A stretch of 64,000 nt of DNA from Plotosus lineatus. Lineage: Eukaryota; Chordata; Actinopteri; Siluriformes; Plotosidae. The stretch is taken from contig CM045733.1 in assembly GCA_024760905.1 (NCBI GenBank), forward strand, positions 35,971,001 through 36,035,000, read 5' to 3'. This document shows positions 50,601-52,579 of the stretch, piece after piece. The position numbers and the translations under genes were made by a program. The notes under the pieces are model-generated. The model saw only the letters and a list, made by a program, of their open reading frames with translations, was not told where the DNA came from and searched no databases. Numbering within the stretch: the first letter of the stretch is position 1; each line of letters starts with the position of its first letter.

Positions 50601-52417
50601 AAAATAAATGCAGATAATCACCGCTATTGGCCTTTGCTGACATTTCCTTGCTCACAATCAACACAAATATAAGTATAAGATGCTTGCTGGCTTCCAAGAA
50701 CCTTGAAGGATATCAATAGAAATATTTTATAAAAATATACATCTTCAACCTTCAACTTCTCAGCTGCAAAAATTAGGTATATAAAAGGCTCATTGCAGAG
50801 TGCATTGGCAATGTCTTAGAGAGAAGTCTCTTCCTTTAAAACTGTCTTACATAATTGAAAAGTCAAGACCCCATACATTTAATAATGTAAAAAAAAAAAC
50901 ACAAGTGTAAATGAACATGACACTGGAGTGTCTTTGTGTCAGGCTAACTACCTCCACAGATTACACAGTGTTTATCTCCCTGGTTTGAAGCTGGAGTTAG
51001 AGACGATTTGGACAATGCGTTGACATCAGCCTGCAATTACAAAAAAAACAACAGGGTCCTCCCACAGGAAACAGCATCACGTTGTTATTATTACCTTTAA
51101 ATCCTGGGAGGAAAAAAAGAAGACTCTAAACGCATGATTACTGGAAATAAGGCATGTCGTGGGTTGTCACACCTGCTCAGATACAGCAGTAGGAAACAAC
51201 TTCATTGGCAAAGGATAAATGAGTGCAGGCTGTATAATGATACATGTTCATAGGATCCTTCTCTTGTCATGTTCACTACTGGCTGACTTCCTACTTATTT
51301 GCATATTGTGTGGAAGAAATCAGAGTTAATCGCAATAAACTACACATCACACCACAACGCTGCTGAAGACATCAACCAATCTGATCATAACATACTGGAT
51401 GAATTTCTATCATCAAAAATATAGGTTTATTTTATGTATTCCTGCACTCATGTTAATAAGTTAATGTTTCTACAGTAATAGCTAATCCACAGTGAGAGGT
51501 ATGGGAAATTATCCAGGTCACCCATAAATCATTAAAAAAAGCTGGGGAGGGAACAACTCATCATAATATGTGTTAACTAAGAAGTTTCAGAGATATTATC
51601 TAAACTGAAACACAAATATAAACAGATAAGTGTGCATCATACAGTTTACAGTTTGAGAGATACAATTATTTTATTATTATTATTAATTATAATTATATAT
51701 ACAGTAATTATAATTACTAAAAATGATTAATCACACAAAGTTAAAAACCAAGAGCATCTGGAATGCAAACCTGCACTAAGCCCAGCCAACCCCCAATGTC
51801 CAAAACGTCAAGAATTTCCTGTCATACTATGTTAAATAAACCGGTAAGTAGACCTGAATCCAGAATTTAATCTTGATCATTTCCAAAAACAAATGGCGTC
51901 ATCGTTGTTCACAAACTCACCTATGGTAGAAACTTCATGAACATCTACAAATAGTATTTTTCATAATTCTTTGAATGAGCAAATCTCCTAAACACTGTTA
52001 AAATATAGCGTTCTTGGTGACACCTGAAAGCATCATTTCTGATCTCAGACTTTTCCCAAATCTGAGGAAAATGGAATGCAAACTTACAAATGCAACCTTA
52101 GAGGAATGTCGCTGGTTTAATAAAGATTCACGACAGATGTAAAATAAACACTAACCGGCTCATAATTCTTACCTGCCATTGTGTGGCTCATCATTGTCCA
52201 GGTCTCTGGGGGCAGGGTAGACTGGCTGGGTGGGTAGCTGGTCGACATAGAGAGTGTTTGGAGGACAGGGGGTTGAGGTCAGGGAGTGTGTACGGTACAC
52301 GGAGCTGGGTGGTGCACTGGGCTTTGGCGCATGCTGCTCATTGACACCGTGCAAATCTGGGGTGGTGGGTGATGCCAGGTTCACCTCATGGAATCCTTCG
52401 AGAGGCTCGCTGGCCAT
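6560..52417 (-). CDS. rab3ip: rab3ip (Rabin8), spliced coding region, ten exons
   Basis: Rabin8 is a guanine-nucleotide exchange factor for Rab8. It acts on trafficking vesicles downstream of Rab11 in ciliogenesis and exocytosis. Ten coding blocks on this strand align in order with what I know of vertebrate Rabin8: the N-terminus [17 protein letters not shown], the SEC2 coiled coil (about residues 122-215), a serine-rich linker with HIRNKS, and the conserved C-terminal half ending [11 protein letters not shown]. Exon junctions are 52173/45326, 45134/37657, 37562/36731, 36654/33852, 33649/31142, 31014/30462, 30350/21857, 21758/10325 and 10256/6642. Phases match at every junction and the sum is 1311 nt. 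The N-terminus favours rab3ip over the paralogue rab3il1. The N-terminal linker is shorter than in the human protein as I remember it. Introns range from 551 bp to 11.4 kb and are full of mobile elements. Confidence 0.94.
7105..7301 (-). repeat. tRNA-derived SINE (type A), 3'-truncated
   Basis: On the minus strand the head GGGCAGTGGTGGTCTCGTGG is at the right end, with a B box in GGGGGTTCGAGTCCCC and the shared central body. It stops before the LINE-like tail. The adjoining 7000-7104 is unassigned. Confidence 0.82.
7450..8100. other. Intron 9 stretch, nothing recognised
   Basis: AT-rich intronic DNA with no convincing coding signal, repeat boundary or known element that I can see. Confidence 0.4.
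8105..9045 (-). mobile_element. Rex3-like (RTE clade) LINE, 5' fragment with endonuclease
   Basis: On the minus strand this begins with a 5' leader and runs through most of the AP-endonuclease domain. The open segment 8613-8224 has FKTHVGKDS, the C-T-W block ([11 protein letters not shown]), [10 protein letters not shown] and a final [10 protein letters not shown]. These correspond to the substrate-binding and catalytic Asp/His blocks of AP-like endonucleases. Upstream, near 8930, the decayed leader encodes the start of the domain (GTWNVTSL-like). The copy breaks off at 8105, before the reverse transcriptase. Two other copies (27.4 and 34.2 kb) overlap it partly. Confidence 0.8.
9334..10044. 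mobile_element. TA-flanked pogo/Tigger-like MITE
   Basis: The ends CAGTCATCCCTTGAATATCG and GTCAGGGATGACTG are inverted repeats, each flanked by TA. No transposase is left. It contains three tandem 59-bp units. The class is inferred from the TA duplication and from similarity in end style to copies that keep Tigger coding remnants. Confidence 0.75.
9679..9845. repeat. 59-bp tandem repeat, three units
   Basis: The units begin near 9685, 9744 and 9803. Each contains TCTAAGCC(A/G)ATCAGCTTG and GAGATTGAGTTGAGTGGG. The spacing is exactly 59 bp. Confidence 0.9.
10207..10236. repeat. (GT)15 microsatellite next to exon 9 donor
   Basis: A perfect dinucleotide run. It is (CA)15 in the rab3ip sense strand, beginning 20 nt after the exon 9 end. 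Confidence 0.95.
10256..10325 (-). CDS. rab3ip: rab3ip coding exon 9
   Basis: This 70-nt exon encodes [19 protein letters not shown] and KQQD plus one base. The acceptor is TTCTAG and the donor is GTGAGA. It belongs to the conserved C-terminal region of Rabin8, which in mammals contributes to Rab11 binding. The start phase is 0 and the end phase is 1. Confidence 0.95.
10330..10905. other. Intron 8 stretch, nothing recognised
   Basis: AT-rich intronic DNA with no convincing element. It includes a short CA run at 10799-10814 and a G-run near 10872. Confidence 0.4.
10911..12449 (+). mobile_element. Tc1/mariner element, full length but dead
   Basis: The terminal inverted repeats are about 200 bp. 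The outer bases are CAAACC and GGTTTG, with TA on both sides (10909-10910, 12450-12451). Inner arms share TGCAATGATGTGG and TTTCAATATTTTATTC. The transposase is broken into frames. 11404-11613 encodes a helix-turn-helix part ([16 protein letters not shown], then [11 protein letters not shown]). Near 11697 there is SDESQFEV (first Asp), near 11955 FEHDDARPH (second Asp), and near 12045 [10 protein letters not shown] (the Glu block). It is inserted in an L2-type LINE region inside intron 8. Confidence 0.9.
12560..12705 (-). mobile_element. Possible continuation of L2/Rex1-type LINE
   Basis: The minus strand weakly resembles the segment that follows the reverse transcriptase in L2/Rex1-type LINEs ([10 protein letters not shown], like an LQLIQNxAARVL block). 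It would join the fragment at 13450-13790 if the hAT MITE were removed. Weak evidence. Confidence 0.35.
12710..13449. mobile_element. hAT-type MITE with perfect 8-bp TSD
   Basis: The ends CAGGGGTCCCCAA and GGGGACCACTG are imperfect inverted repeats typical of hAT elements. Both sides carry the same 8 bp, CTCTAAAT (12702-12709 and 13450-13457). The 740-bp interior has no hAT coding sequence that I recognise, and holds a T-run and a G-run near 13260-13290. Confidence 0.92.
13450..13790 (-). mobile_element. L2/Rex1-type LINE, post-RT fragment
   Basis: The minus strand is open for 101 codons (13757-13452). It encodes [20 protein letters not shown] followed by an SSDVEKLI block. This corresponds to the conserved region downstream of the catalytic domain in CR1/L2-group LINEs (F-x-S-H-I ... 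FHLRNI ... DAEKLVHAF). The fragment is bounded by the hAT MITE and a Tigger element. Confidence 0.7.
14886..15420 (-). mobile_element. Nested hAT-derived sequence
   Basis: The minus strand 15293-15102 encodes a hAT C-terminal dimerisation-type peptide: [20 protein letters not shown], then [19 protein letters not shown]. The outer bases AGGGGTGTCAA at the left and TGACATCCCT at the right look like hAT ends. I could not find a matching 8-bp duplication, so this may be two hAT fragments rather than one. Confidence 0.7.
14983..15068. repeat. Inverted repeat, ~31-bp arms
   Basis: GTGATTTGAGTCTTCAGGTA and TTGATTGGTCA at 14983-15014 are mirrored by TGACCAATCAACTG and GTGAAGACTCAAATCA at 15038-15068. 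The spacer is 23 bp. It belongs to the hAT-derived block. Confidence 0.85.
15820..16775. other. Intron 8 stretch, nothing recognised
   Basis: No convincing coding or repeat structure. By position it could hold decayed L2-type LINE sequence between the two recognisable fragments. Confidence 0.35.
16780..17160 (-). mobile_element. L2/Rex1-type LINE, reverse transcriptase fragment
   Basis: The minus strand encodes [27 protein letters not shown] (the position of the first catalytic Asp block, LDLSAAFD in intact copies), FNWFQSYF and a C-G-V-P-Q-G-like block near 16815. These are the ordered motifs of CR1/L2-group reverse transcriptases. Frameshifts break the reading. Confidence 0.78.
17280..20376 (+). 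mobile_element. RTE-type LINE, full-length but decayed copy
   Basis: Homologous along its whole length to the LINE at 45.8-48.9 kb. It has the same 5' leader (GGTCCCAAGCCCAGATAAAG), the endonuclease ([15 protein letters not shown], then an altered [11 protein letters not shown]), and the reverse transcriptase (K-A-Y-D-R-V-P near 19365, F-A-D-D near 19619, [10 protein letters not shown] near 19828). It also has the C-terminal LRWFGHVQR block and the CCGAAAGGAAAAGAAGA tail. Many frameshifts and stops split it, so it is inactive. Its 3' end abuts the right half of a MITE (20377-20571), suggesting insertion into that element. Confidence 0.92.
20377..20571. mobile_element. MITE right end (GGGATCCCT family)
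   Basis: It ends with CGTGAAGTAGCAAGGGATCC and CTG. This matches in reverse the left ends at 32871 and 45362 and the right end at 30047. The left half is not found on the other side of the LINE. Confidence 0.7.
20574..21200 (-). mobile_element. Possible 5'-ward part of the L2/Rex1-type LINE
   Basis: The minus strand has a 64-codon open segment (21084-20890) and further broken coding-like sequence, at the position expected for the region between endonuclease and reverse transcriptase. I do not recognise a diagnostic motif. The assignment rests on order and proximity. Confidence 0.3.
21758..21857 (-). CDS. rab3ip: rab3ip coding exon 8
   Basis: This 100-nt exon encodes [20 protein letters not shown] and [13 protein letters not shown] after completing a split lysine. 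The acceptor is CATCTGCAG and the donor GGTGAGTG. The SSNYYY-SPFCRYR block is nearly invariant in Rabin8 and GRAB. Confidence 0.96.
22060..22114. repeat. (GA)n microsatellite
   Basis: A perfect AG dinucleotide run of about 55 bp in intron 7, purine-only on this strand. Confidence 0.95.
22149..22162 (+). promoter_or_regulatory. CTCF-like motif
   Basis: CCACTAGGGGGCAG matches the core of the vertebrate CTCF consensus. It lies in intron 7, 34 bp after the GA tract. Occupancy is unknown. Confidence 0.5.
23571..24366 (+). mobile_element. Mutator-like (MULE) element with 9-10-bp TSD
   Basis: The 796-bp insert is flanked by ATGGCATCA (23562-23570 and 24367-24375), or 10 bp if the preceding C is counted. 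Without it, the Tc1 sequence reads straight across. The ends are long inverted repeats of about 80 bp built from GGACAnTTACCCCC-type units, four or so on each side. The interior retains the end of a MULE transposase. Duplication length, end structure and coding content all agree. The element is internally deleted and non-autonomous. Confidence 0.88.
23654..24130 (+). pseudogene. MULE transposase, C-terminal remnant
   Basis: The frame is open from 23654 to the TAA at 24097. It encodes [58 protein letters not shown] and LRREQSL. I recognise this as the C-terminal region of MULE transposases found in animal genomes (the P-R-T-N-N-x-x-E-G-W-H block). The catalytic N-terminal two thirds are missing. 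Near the end (about 24090) a one-base shift brings a stop; in the next frame the family-typical [10 protein letters not shown] continues. So it is truncated and frameshifted. Confidence 0.85.
24955..25031. repeat. Alternating CA/CG tract
   Basis: About 75 bp of ACGC/ACAC alternation, almost purely alternating purine-pyrimidine. It lies between the Tc1 right end and the next element. Confidence 0.9.
25032..26889. mobile_element. Long foldback (inverted-repeat) element, Tigger-like ends
   Basis: The left end GGTACCTTGACTTACGAG is mirrored by the right end CTAAGTCAAGGTACC. Arms of roughly 330 bp match in inverted orientation around a centre near 26485. Paired examples are TTCCAACTCCCTCCCAAA with TTTGGGAGGGAGTTGGAA, GAAGATGTCAC with GTGACATCTTC, and CTACAGTAGGTGG with CCACCTACTGTAG. 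The left arm has two additions: about 220 bp at 25055-25310, including A- and C-runs, and the MITE at 25359-26150. Confidence 0.85.
25359..26150. mobile_element. Nested MITE (CCGTATTCGACGTAATAAGCG family)
   Basis: The inverted ends are CCGTATACGACGTAATAAG and CTTATTATGTCGAATACGG. The insertion point is exact: the flanking arm reads AACCAATTA on the left and ATTCGTTCC on the right, as expected for an uninterrupted arm. The plus strand keeps a coding-like relic near 25640-25795 ([19 protein letters not shown], then WSDEPDMDL). A second copy lies inverted at 31.7-32.9 kb. I cannot name the superfamily. Confidence 0.78.
27192..27219. repeat. Poly-C tract
   Basis: A run of about 20 C bases, G-rich on the other strand. 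Confidence 0.9.
27370..28975 (+). mobile_element. Rex3-like (RTE clade) LINE, internally deleted
   Basis: This is a 5' leader, then a jump past most of the endonuclease to the linker (CFRASI-like near 27557). The reverse transcriptase follows: [20 protein letters not shown] and [20 protein letters not shown] near 28150-28260, then CFVDLE with a stop inside motif A near 28418, and a PLSPIL block near 28600. Another gap holding a SINE head comes next. Then the C-terminal part ([20 protein letters not shown]) and the 3' end TAAGCGGAAAAAGATGATGA. The DWQTGVVV and QGCPLSP-type positions are where I remember Rex3-specific primers, which supports the name. Confidence 0.82.
28640..28686 (-). repeat. 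SINE head fragment inside Rex3 copy
   Basis: On the minus strand, GGGCAGTGGTGGTCTAGTGG begins a tRNA-like head that breaks off after about 45 bp. It sits in the gap between the reverse transcriptase and C-terminal parts of the Rex3 copy. Confidence 0.7.
29020..29555. repeat. G-poor, pyrimidine-biased cryptic repeat
   Basis: Over 500 bp consist of loose variants of TTACTTA, AACTTTC and CTAACTT with very few G bases on the plus strand. A similar block lies at 30125-30265. In the rab3ip sense strand both are C-poor and A/G-rich, with scattered GTAAGT motifs. Confidence 0.65.
29560..30047. mobile_element. TA-flanked MITE (GGATCCCTC family)
   Basis: The left end is CAGGATCCCTCACTTTCC and the right end GTTGCGAGGGATCACTG, both next to TA. 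The right half is homologous to 20377-20571. The left half contains CCGCAAAGTAGGATCA. Confidence 0.72.
30350..30462 (-). CDS. rab3ip: rab3ip coding exon 7
   Basis: This 113-nt exon encodes [20 protein letters not shown], then [17 protein letters not shown], and ends in the first two bases of a lysine codon. The acceptor is TTTTTGTAG and the donor AAAGTGAGT. It matches the human segment [20 protein letters not shown]. Start phase 0, end phase 2. Confidence 0.95.
31014..31142 (-). CDS. rab3ip: rab3ip coding exon 6
   Basis: This 129-nt exon (43 codons, phase 0 at both ends) encodes [20 protein letters not shown], then [20 protein letters not shown] and KSE. The human counterpart is DLSLYNEFRLWKDEPTMDR and onward. 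The donor GAGGTATGTG is normal. The acceptor ATCTGAAG is weak, because a (GT)23 tract occupies the place of the polypyrimidine tract. Skipping this exon would keep the frame. Confidence 0.94.
31151..31196. repeat. (AC)23 tract at the exon 6 acceptor
   Basis: A perfect dinucleotide run. On the rab3ip sense strand it is (GT)23, ending 8 nt before the first base of exon 6. Confidence 0.97.
31350..31660 (-). repeat. tRNA-derived SINE (type B tail), diverged
   Basis: On the minus strand the order is: remnant head, central body (TGTCTCTCGCTGCCTATG and onward), CTCTGCCCTCGTCCAC, GCTAAGATGGGCACCAG, then CCTAATTAGGATTAAA. The last part is the type B tail seen at 42.3 kb. Confidence 0.75.
31672..31738. 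repeat. (GT)n microsatellite
   Basis: GT repeat with a few GTGA interruptions and a TATATA end, in intron 5. Confidence 0.93.
31745..32862 (-). mobile_element. Second copy of the CCGTATTCGACGTAATAAGCG MITE
   Basis: The right end CGCTTATTACGTCGAATACGG is followed by TA. The left end is eroded next to the GT repeat. The interior is the reverse complement of the copy at 25.4-26.15 kb, including the coding-like relic near 32290-32180 ([16 protein letters not shown], then NEWSDEPDM). A type A SINE is nested at 32426-32742. Confidence 0.75.
32426..32742 (-). repeat. tRNA-derived SINE (type A), nested in a MITE
   Basis: The minus strand shows the body of the SINE (AAAGAACCATTGCTGACTTT, GGGCATCCGACGTAAAA, then GATTTGCTGTGGCGACTCC), including the LINE-like 3' tail. 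The head at the right end is incomplete. MITE sequence continues on both sides. Confidence 0.85.
32871..33060. mobile_element. MITE left end (CAGGGATCC family)
   Basis: CAGGGATCCTTCGCTACTTC next to TA, then GCGGCTTCAGTGCAT. It is the reverse complement of the end at 20377-20571 and includes an A-run. A matching right end is not evident. Confidence 0.68.
33649..33852 (-). CDS. rab3ip: rab3ip coding exon 5 (GC donor)
   Basis: This 204-nt exon (68 codons, phase 0) encodes the end of the SEC2 coiled coil ([20 protein letters not shown]). It then encodes the linker with [14 protein letters not shown], and ends [15 protein letters not shown] fits the HxRxxS motif of NDR kinases; in human Rabin8 the equivalent serine is Ser272. 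The acceptor is CTCTACAG. The exon ends AAGGAG followed by GCAAGA, a GC donor. No GT donor lies at a position that keeps the protein, and read-through meets a stop soon after. Confidence 0.94.
34215..35190 (-). mobile_element. Rex3-like LINE fragment, internally deleted
   Basis: On the minus strand, the leader at 35190-35100 is followed by a broken endonuclease ([20 protein letters not shown], then [13 protein letters not shown] near 34690). There is a jump to [11 protein letters not shown] and the linker ([40 protein letters not shown]). It ends before the reverse transcriptase. Confidence 0.82.
35485..36016 (+). mobile_element. RTE-type LINE, internal fragment
   Basis: Homologous to 46620-47150 in the intact LINE: the end of the endonuclease domain ([15 protein letters not shown]), [20 protein letters not shown], and the linker with [17 protein letters not shown]. 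Both ends are abrupt. The right end joins directly to a Tigger-like fragment. Confidence 0.88.
36017..36319 (-). mobile_element. Partial copy of the CAGTGAGTCGTCGACTTACG element
   Basis: It ends at the right with CGTAAGTCGACGACTCACTG next to TA. It is the reverse complement of the first part of the element at 38737-39445. The other end is lost at the junction with the LINE fragment. Confidence 0.78.
36327..36389. repeat. (TA)n microsatellite
   Basis: A perfect TA run of about 60 bp, followed by GATA units. Confidence 0.95.
36654..36731 (-). CDS. rab3ip: rab3ip coding exon 4
   Basis: This 78-nt exon (26 codons, phase 0) encodes [20 protein letters not shown] and KEALGK, the core of the SEC2 coiled coil. 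It contains the [10 protein letters not shown] block of SEC2-family exchange factors, central to Rab8 activation. The acceptor is TCTCAACAG and the donor AAGGTGAGG. Confidence 0.96.
37205..37375 (-). repeat. tRNA-derived SINE (type C)
   Basis: The plus strand shows AACTGAGCAGTTATCG, GGCCTTGCTCAAGGGC, GTGGTACTGAAGTGTGAATC and ACACTGAGCAATC. This is the reverse complement of the copy at 3.8 kb, with a changed B box. Confidence 0.68.
37562..37657 (-). CDS. rab3ip: rab3ip coding exon 3
   Basis: This 96-nt exon (32 codons, phase 0) encodes [20 protein letters not shown], then [12 protein letters not shown], in the SEC2 coiled coil. It is virtually the same as the human sequence. The acceptor GCCTGAAG and the donor GAGGTTTGT are both weaker than consensus. 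Confidence 0.96.
38262..38560 (-). mobile_element. RTE-type LINE, decayed 3' fragment
   Basis: The minus strand encodes broken pieces of the C-terminus: [12 protein letters not shown], then [11 protein letters not shown] and KRMICCGDP. This parallels [23 protein letters not shown] and RRMICCGDP at 48.6-48.9 kb. The 3' tail is diverged. Confidence 0.75.
38737..39445. mobile_element. TA-flanked Tigger-like element with shared hAT-region segment
   Basis: The ends CAGCGAGTCGTCGACTTACG and CGTAAGTCGACGACTCACTG are inverted repeats next to TA. Inside, 38932-39020 and 39230-39315 form an inverted pair (GAGAGCCAATCCTTTCTG with CAGAAAGGATTGGCTCTC). 38930-39310 is the reverse complement of 54110-54420 within the hAT element. 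Confidence 0.78.
39450..40440. other. Intron 2 stretch, nothing recognised
   Basis: No coding signal or known repeat is evident. It ends at the CA microsatellite at 40444-40498. Confidence 0.4.
40444..40498. repeat. (CA)n microsatellite
   Basis: A perfect CA run of about 55 bp directly at the left end of a Tigger-like element. Confidence 0.95.
40496..41825 (-). mobile_element. Tigger-like element, family F, with internal duplication
   Basis: The left end GGCCCTCTACTTTAA and the right end TTTCGTAAGTAAAGGGCG match the family ends GTCGGCCCTCTACTTACG. A block containing CTGTTTGAAAGATCAGAGGT occurs twice, 288 bp apart (near 41025 and 41313). Near 41475-41400 the minus strand has [15 protein letters not shown], a diverged start of the transposase frame. 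Confidence 0.78.
41826..41870. repeat. (TA)n microsatellite
   Basis: TA run beside the right end of the Tigger-like element. Confidence 0.93.
42095..42400 (+). repeat. tRNA-derived SINE (type B tail), near full length
   Basis: The head AGTGGTGGCCTGGTGG and a B box in AAGGTTCAAGCCTG are present. The shared body is AAAGAACCATTGCTGACTTT. The tail is GGCTGAGATGGGCGTCAGC, CTAATTAAGATTAAGC and AAAATGAATGAATGAA. The tail is unlike type A although head and body are the same. Confidence 0.85.
42410..43750. other. Intron 2 stretch, nothing recognised
   Basis: AT-rich, no credible coding region, no repeat boundaries that I can identify. Confidence 0.4.
43759..44813. mobile_element. TA-flanked Tigger-like element
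   Basis: The inverted ends CAGACGCTCCCCGACTTAC and CAAGTCGGGGAGCATCTG are each next to TA. The interior is AT-rich with a (TA)n tract at 44569-44613 and a G-run near 44745. No transposase is recognisable. Confidence 0.8.
45134..45326 (-). CDS. rab3ip: rab3ip coding exon 2
   Basis: This 193-nt exon completes a split serine. It encodes [20 protein letters not shown], then an acidic/glycine stretch, [20 protein letters not shown] and [14 protein letters not shown], the start of the SEC2 coiled coil. The SLSRLRSPS block is a Rabin8 hallmark. The acceptor is TTTCCGCAG and the donor CGGGTGAGAG. A MITE end sits 36 bp upstream of the exon. Confidence 0.95.
45362..45436. mobile_element. MITE left end (CAGGGATCC family)
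   Basis: CAGGGATCCCTCGCTACTTC, then GCGGCTTCAGTGCATCGCG. Only the terminal 75 bp or so are present, very close to the exon 2 acceptor. Confidence 0.7.
45885..46328 (+). CDS. RTE LINE, N-terminal endonuclease part
   Basis: This 147-codon frame contains, after a basic leader, the start of an AP-like endonuclease. [10 protein letters not shown] holds the first catalytic Asn block and [11 protein letters not shown] the Glu block, followed by a NGVGVILK stretch. It stops at 46328 and overlaps the next frame by 4 nt. The 17.8-kb copy has extra GA bases at the matching place. A small deletion therefore probably split one original frame. Confidence 0.8.
   Translation: MMQIKSITSIPDRSRPGLTTTAISAVNQQGADGNWTTVGRRRRRRRGGRRVRRQREKRKGMSLGLRVGTLNVGTMHRKGRELVDMMQRRKVDILCVQETRWKGSKAKSLGAGFKLFYHGVDGKRNGVGVILKEEFVRNVLKVKRVSE
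46325..48880 (+). CDS. RTE LINE endonuclease/reverse transcriptase, 851 codons open
   Basis: The frame carries the rest of the endonuclease: [11 protein letters not shown], Asp at residue 55 and Asn 57, then [12 protein letters not shown] basic linker follows with [17 protein letters not shown]. In the reverse transcriptase, motif [12 protein letters not shown] has Asp 512, motif B is [10 protein letters not shown] (Gln 571), and motif C FADD has Asp 603 and 604. The C-terminus has [22 protein letters not shown] and MICCGDP. All catalytic reverse-transcriptase residues are present. The product would act by target-primed reverse transcription in the nucleus. With the N-terminal part out of frame, this copy is probably not autonomous as it stands. 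Confidence 0.92.
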   Translation: MMSLKLEIEGVMLNVVSAYAPQAGCELEEKERFWSELDEVMQSSTRGERVVIGADFNGHVGAGNRGDEEVMGRFGIQDRNTEGQMLIDFAKRMEMAVVNTFFEKKQEHRVTYKSGGRSTQVDYILCRRCNLKEVSDCKVIVGESVAKQHRMVVCRMTLMVRKVKKAKAEQKTKWWKLKKEECRVVFKEELKQALGGQEVLPNDWTTTANVIRDTGRRVLGVSSGRKVDMETWWWNEEVQECVQRKRLAKKKWDIERTEESKQEYRETQCKAKVAVAKAKQRAYVDLHDRLDSKEGENDLYRLAQQRNRDGKDVQQVRLIKDREGTVLTNDRSVLGRWKEYFEELMNEENEREKRVEEVTIEEQDVAKISKGEVRRALKRMKNGKALGPDERPMEVWKCLGEVAVDFLTRTFNKVLESEQMPERWRRSVLVPIFKNKGDVQSCSNYRGIKLMSHTMKLWERIVEARLRAEVSICEQQFGFMPRKSTTDAMFALRMLIEKYTEGQRMLHCAFVDLEKAYDRVPREELWYCMRKSGVAEKYVSVVQDMYERCKTAVRCAVGVTDEFKVEVGLHQGSALSPFLFAMVMNRLTDEVRQESQWTMMFADDIVICSESREQVQENLERWRYALERRGMKVSLRKSEYMCVNEKDPGGTVMLQGAEITKVEDFKYLGSTIQSNGECGKEVKKRVQAGWNGWRKVSRVICNRRVSARMKGKVYKMVVRPAMLYGLETVALRKRQEAELEVAEMKMLRFSLGVTRMDRIRNEYIRGTAHVRCFGDKVREARLRWFGHVQRRDSEYIGSRMLRLELPGRRPRGSPKKRFMDVVKEDMKVVGVRKEDAEDRVRWRRMICCGDP
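48977..49643 (-). mobile_element. Tigger-like element, family F, with CENP-B-type N-terminus
   Basis: The ends CAGTGGTATGTCACTTTAC and GTAAGTAGAGGGCCGACTG are next to TA. The minus strand (about 49301-49080) encodes [41 protein letters not shown], a stop, then [14 protein letters not shown]. This is the N-terminal helix-turn-helix of pogo/Tigger transposases, with a frameshift and a stop. It places the whole family in the pogo group. Confidence 0.88.
49650..52165. other. Intron 1 stretch with a candidate cryptic exon
   Basis: Mostly AT-rich DNA without recognised elements. At 51030-50952 on the minus strand, a 79-nt segment is bounded by a good acceptor (T-rich tract then TTGCAG) and a usable donor (GAGGTAGTT). 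In none of the three frames does it join exons 1 and 2 without a stop or a frame change. Confidence 0.35.
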
Positions 52418-52442
52418 CGTCTTGGACTCATAGCATGCACAT
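52173..52442 (-). CDS. rab3ip: rab3ip coding exon 1 with 25 nt of 5'UTR
   Basis: The acceptor TTTGCCAG precedes 25 nt of leader. The ATG is at 52417-52415, in the context ACGATGG. The 245 coding nt give [20 protein letters not shown], a Pro/Ser-rich stretch, and [12 protein letters not shown], ending with two bases of a serine codon. The donor is CAGGTAAGAA. [17 protein letters not shown] and LPTQPVY are specific to Rabin8 and separate it from GRAB. The leader acceptor shows that the promoter and first exon lie further upstream. Confidence 0.95.
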
Positions 52443-52494
52443 CTGGCAAACAAAAATTTCAGGTTGGAAAACAAATGTGTATACATTTATATAT

Positions 52495-52499
<5 letters not shown>

Positions 52500-52545
<46 letters not shown>

Positions 52546-52575
52546 GTGTGTGTGTGTGTGTGTGCGTGTGTGTGT
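52500..52575. repeat. (TA)n-(GT)n compound microsatellite
   Basis: About 44 bp of TA followed by about 30 bp of GT, 58 bp upstream of exon 1. Confidence 0.95.
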
Positions 52576-52579
52576 ATAA

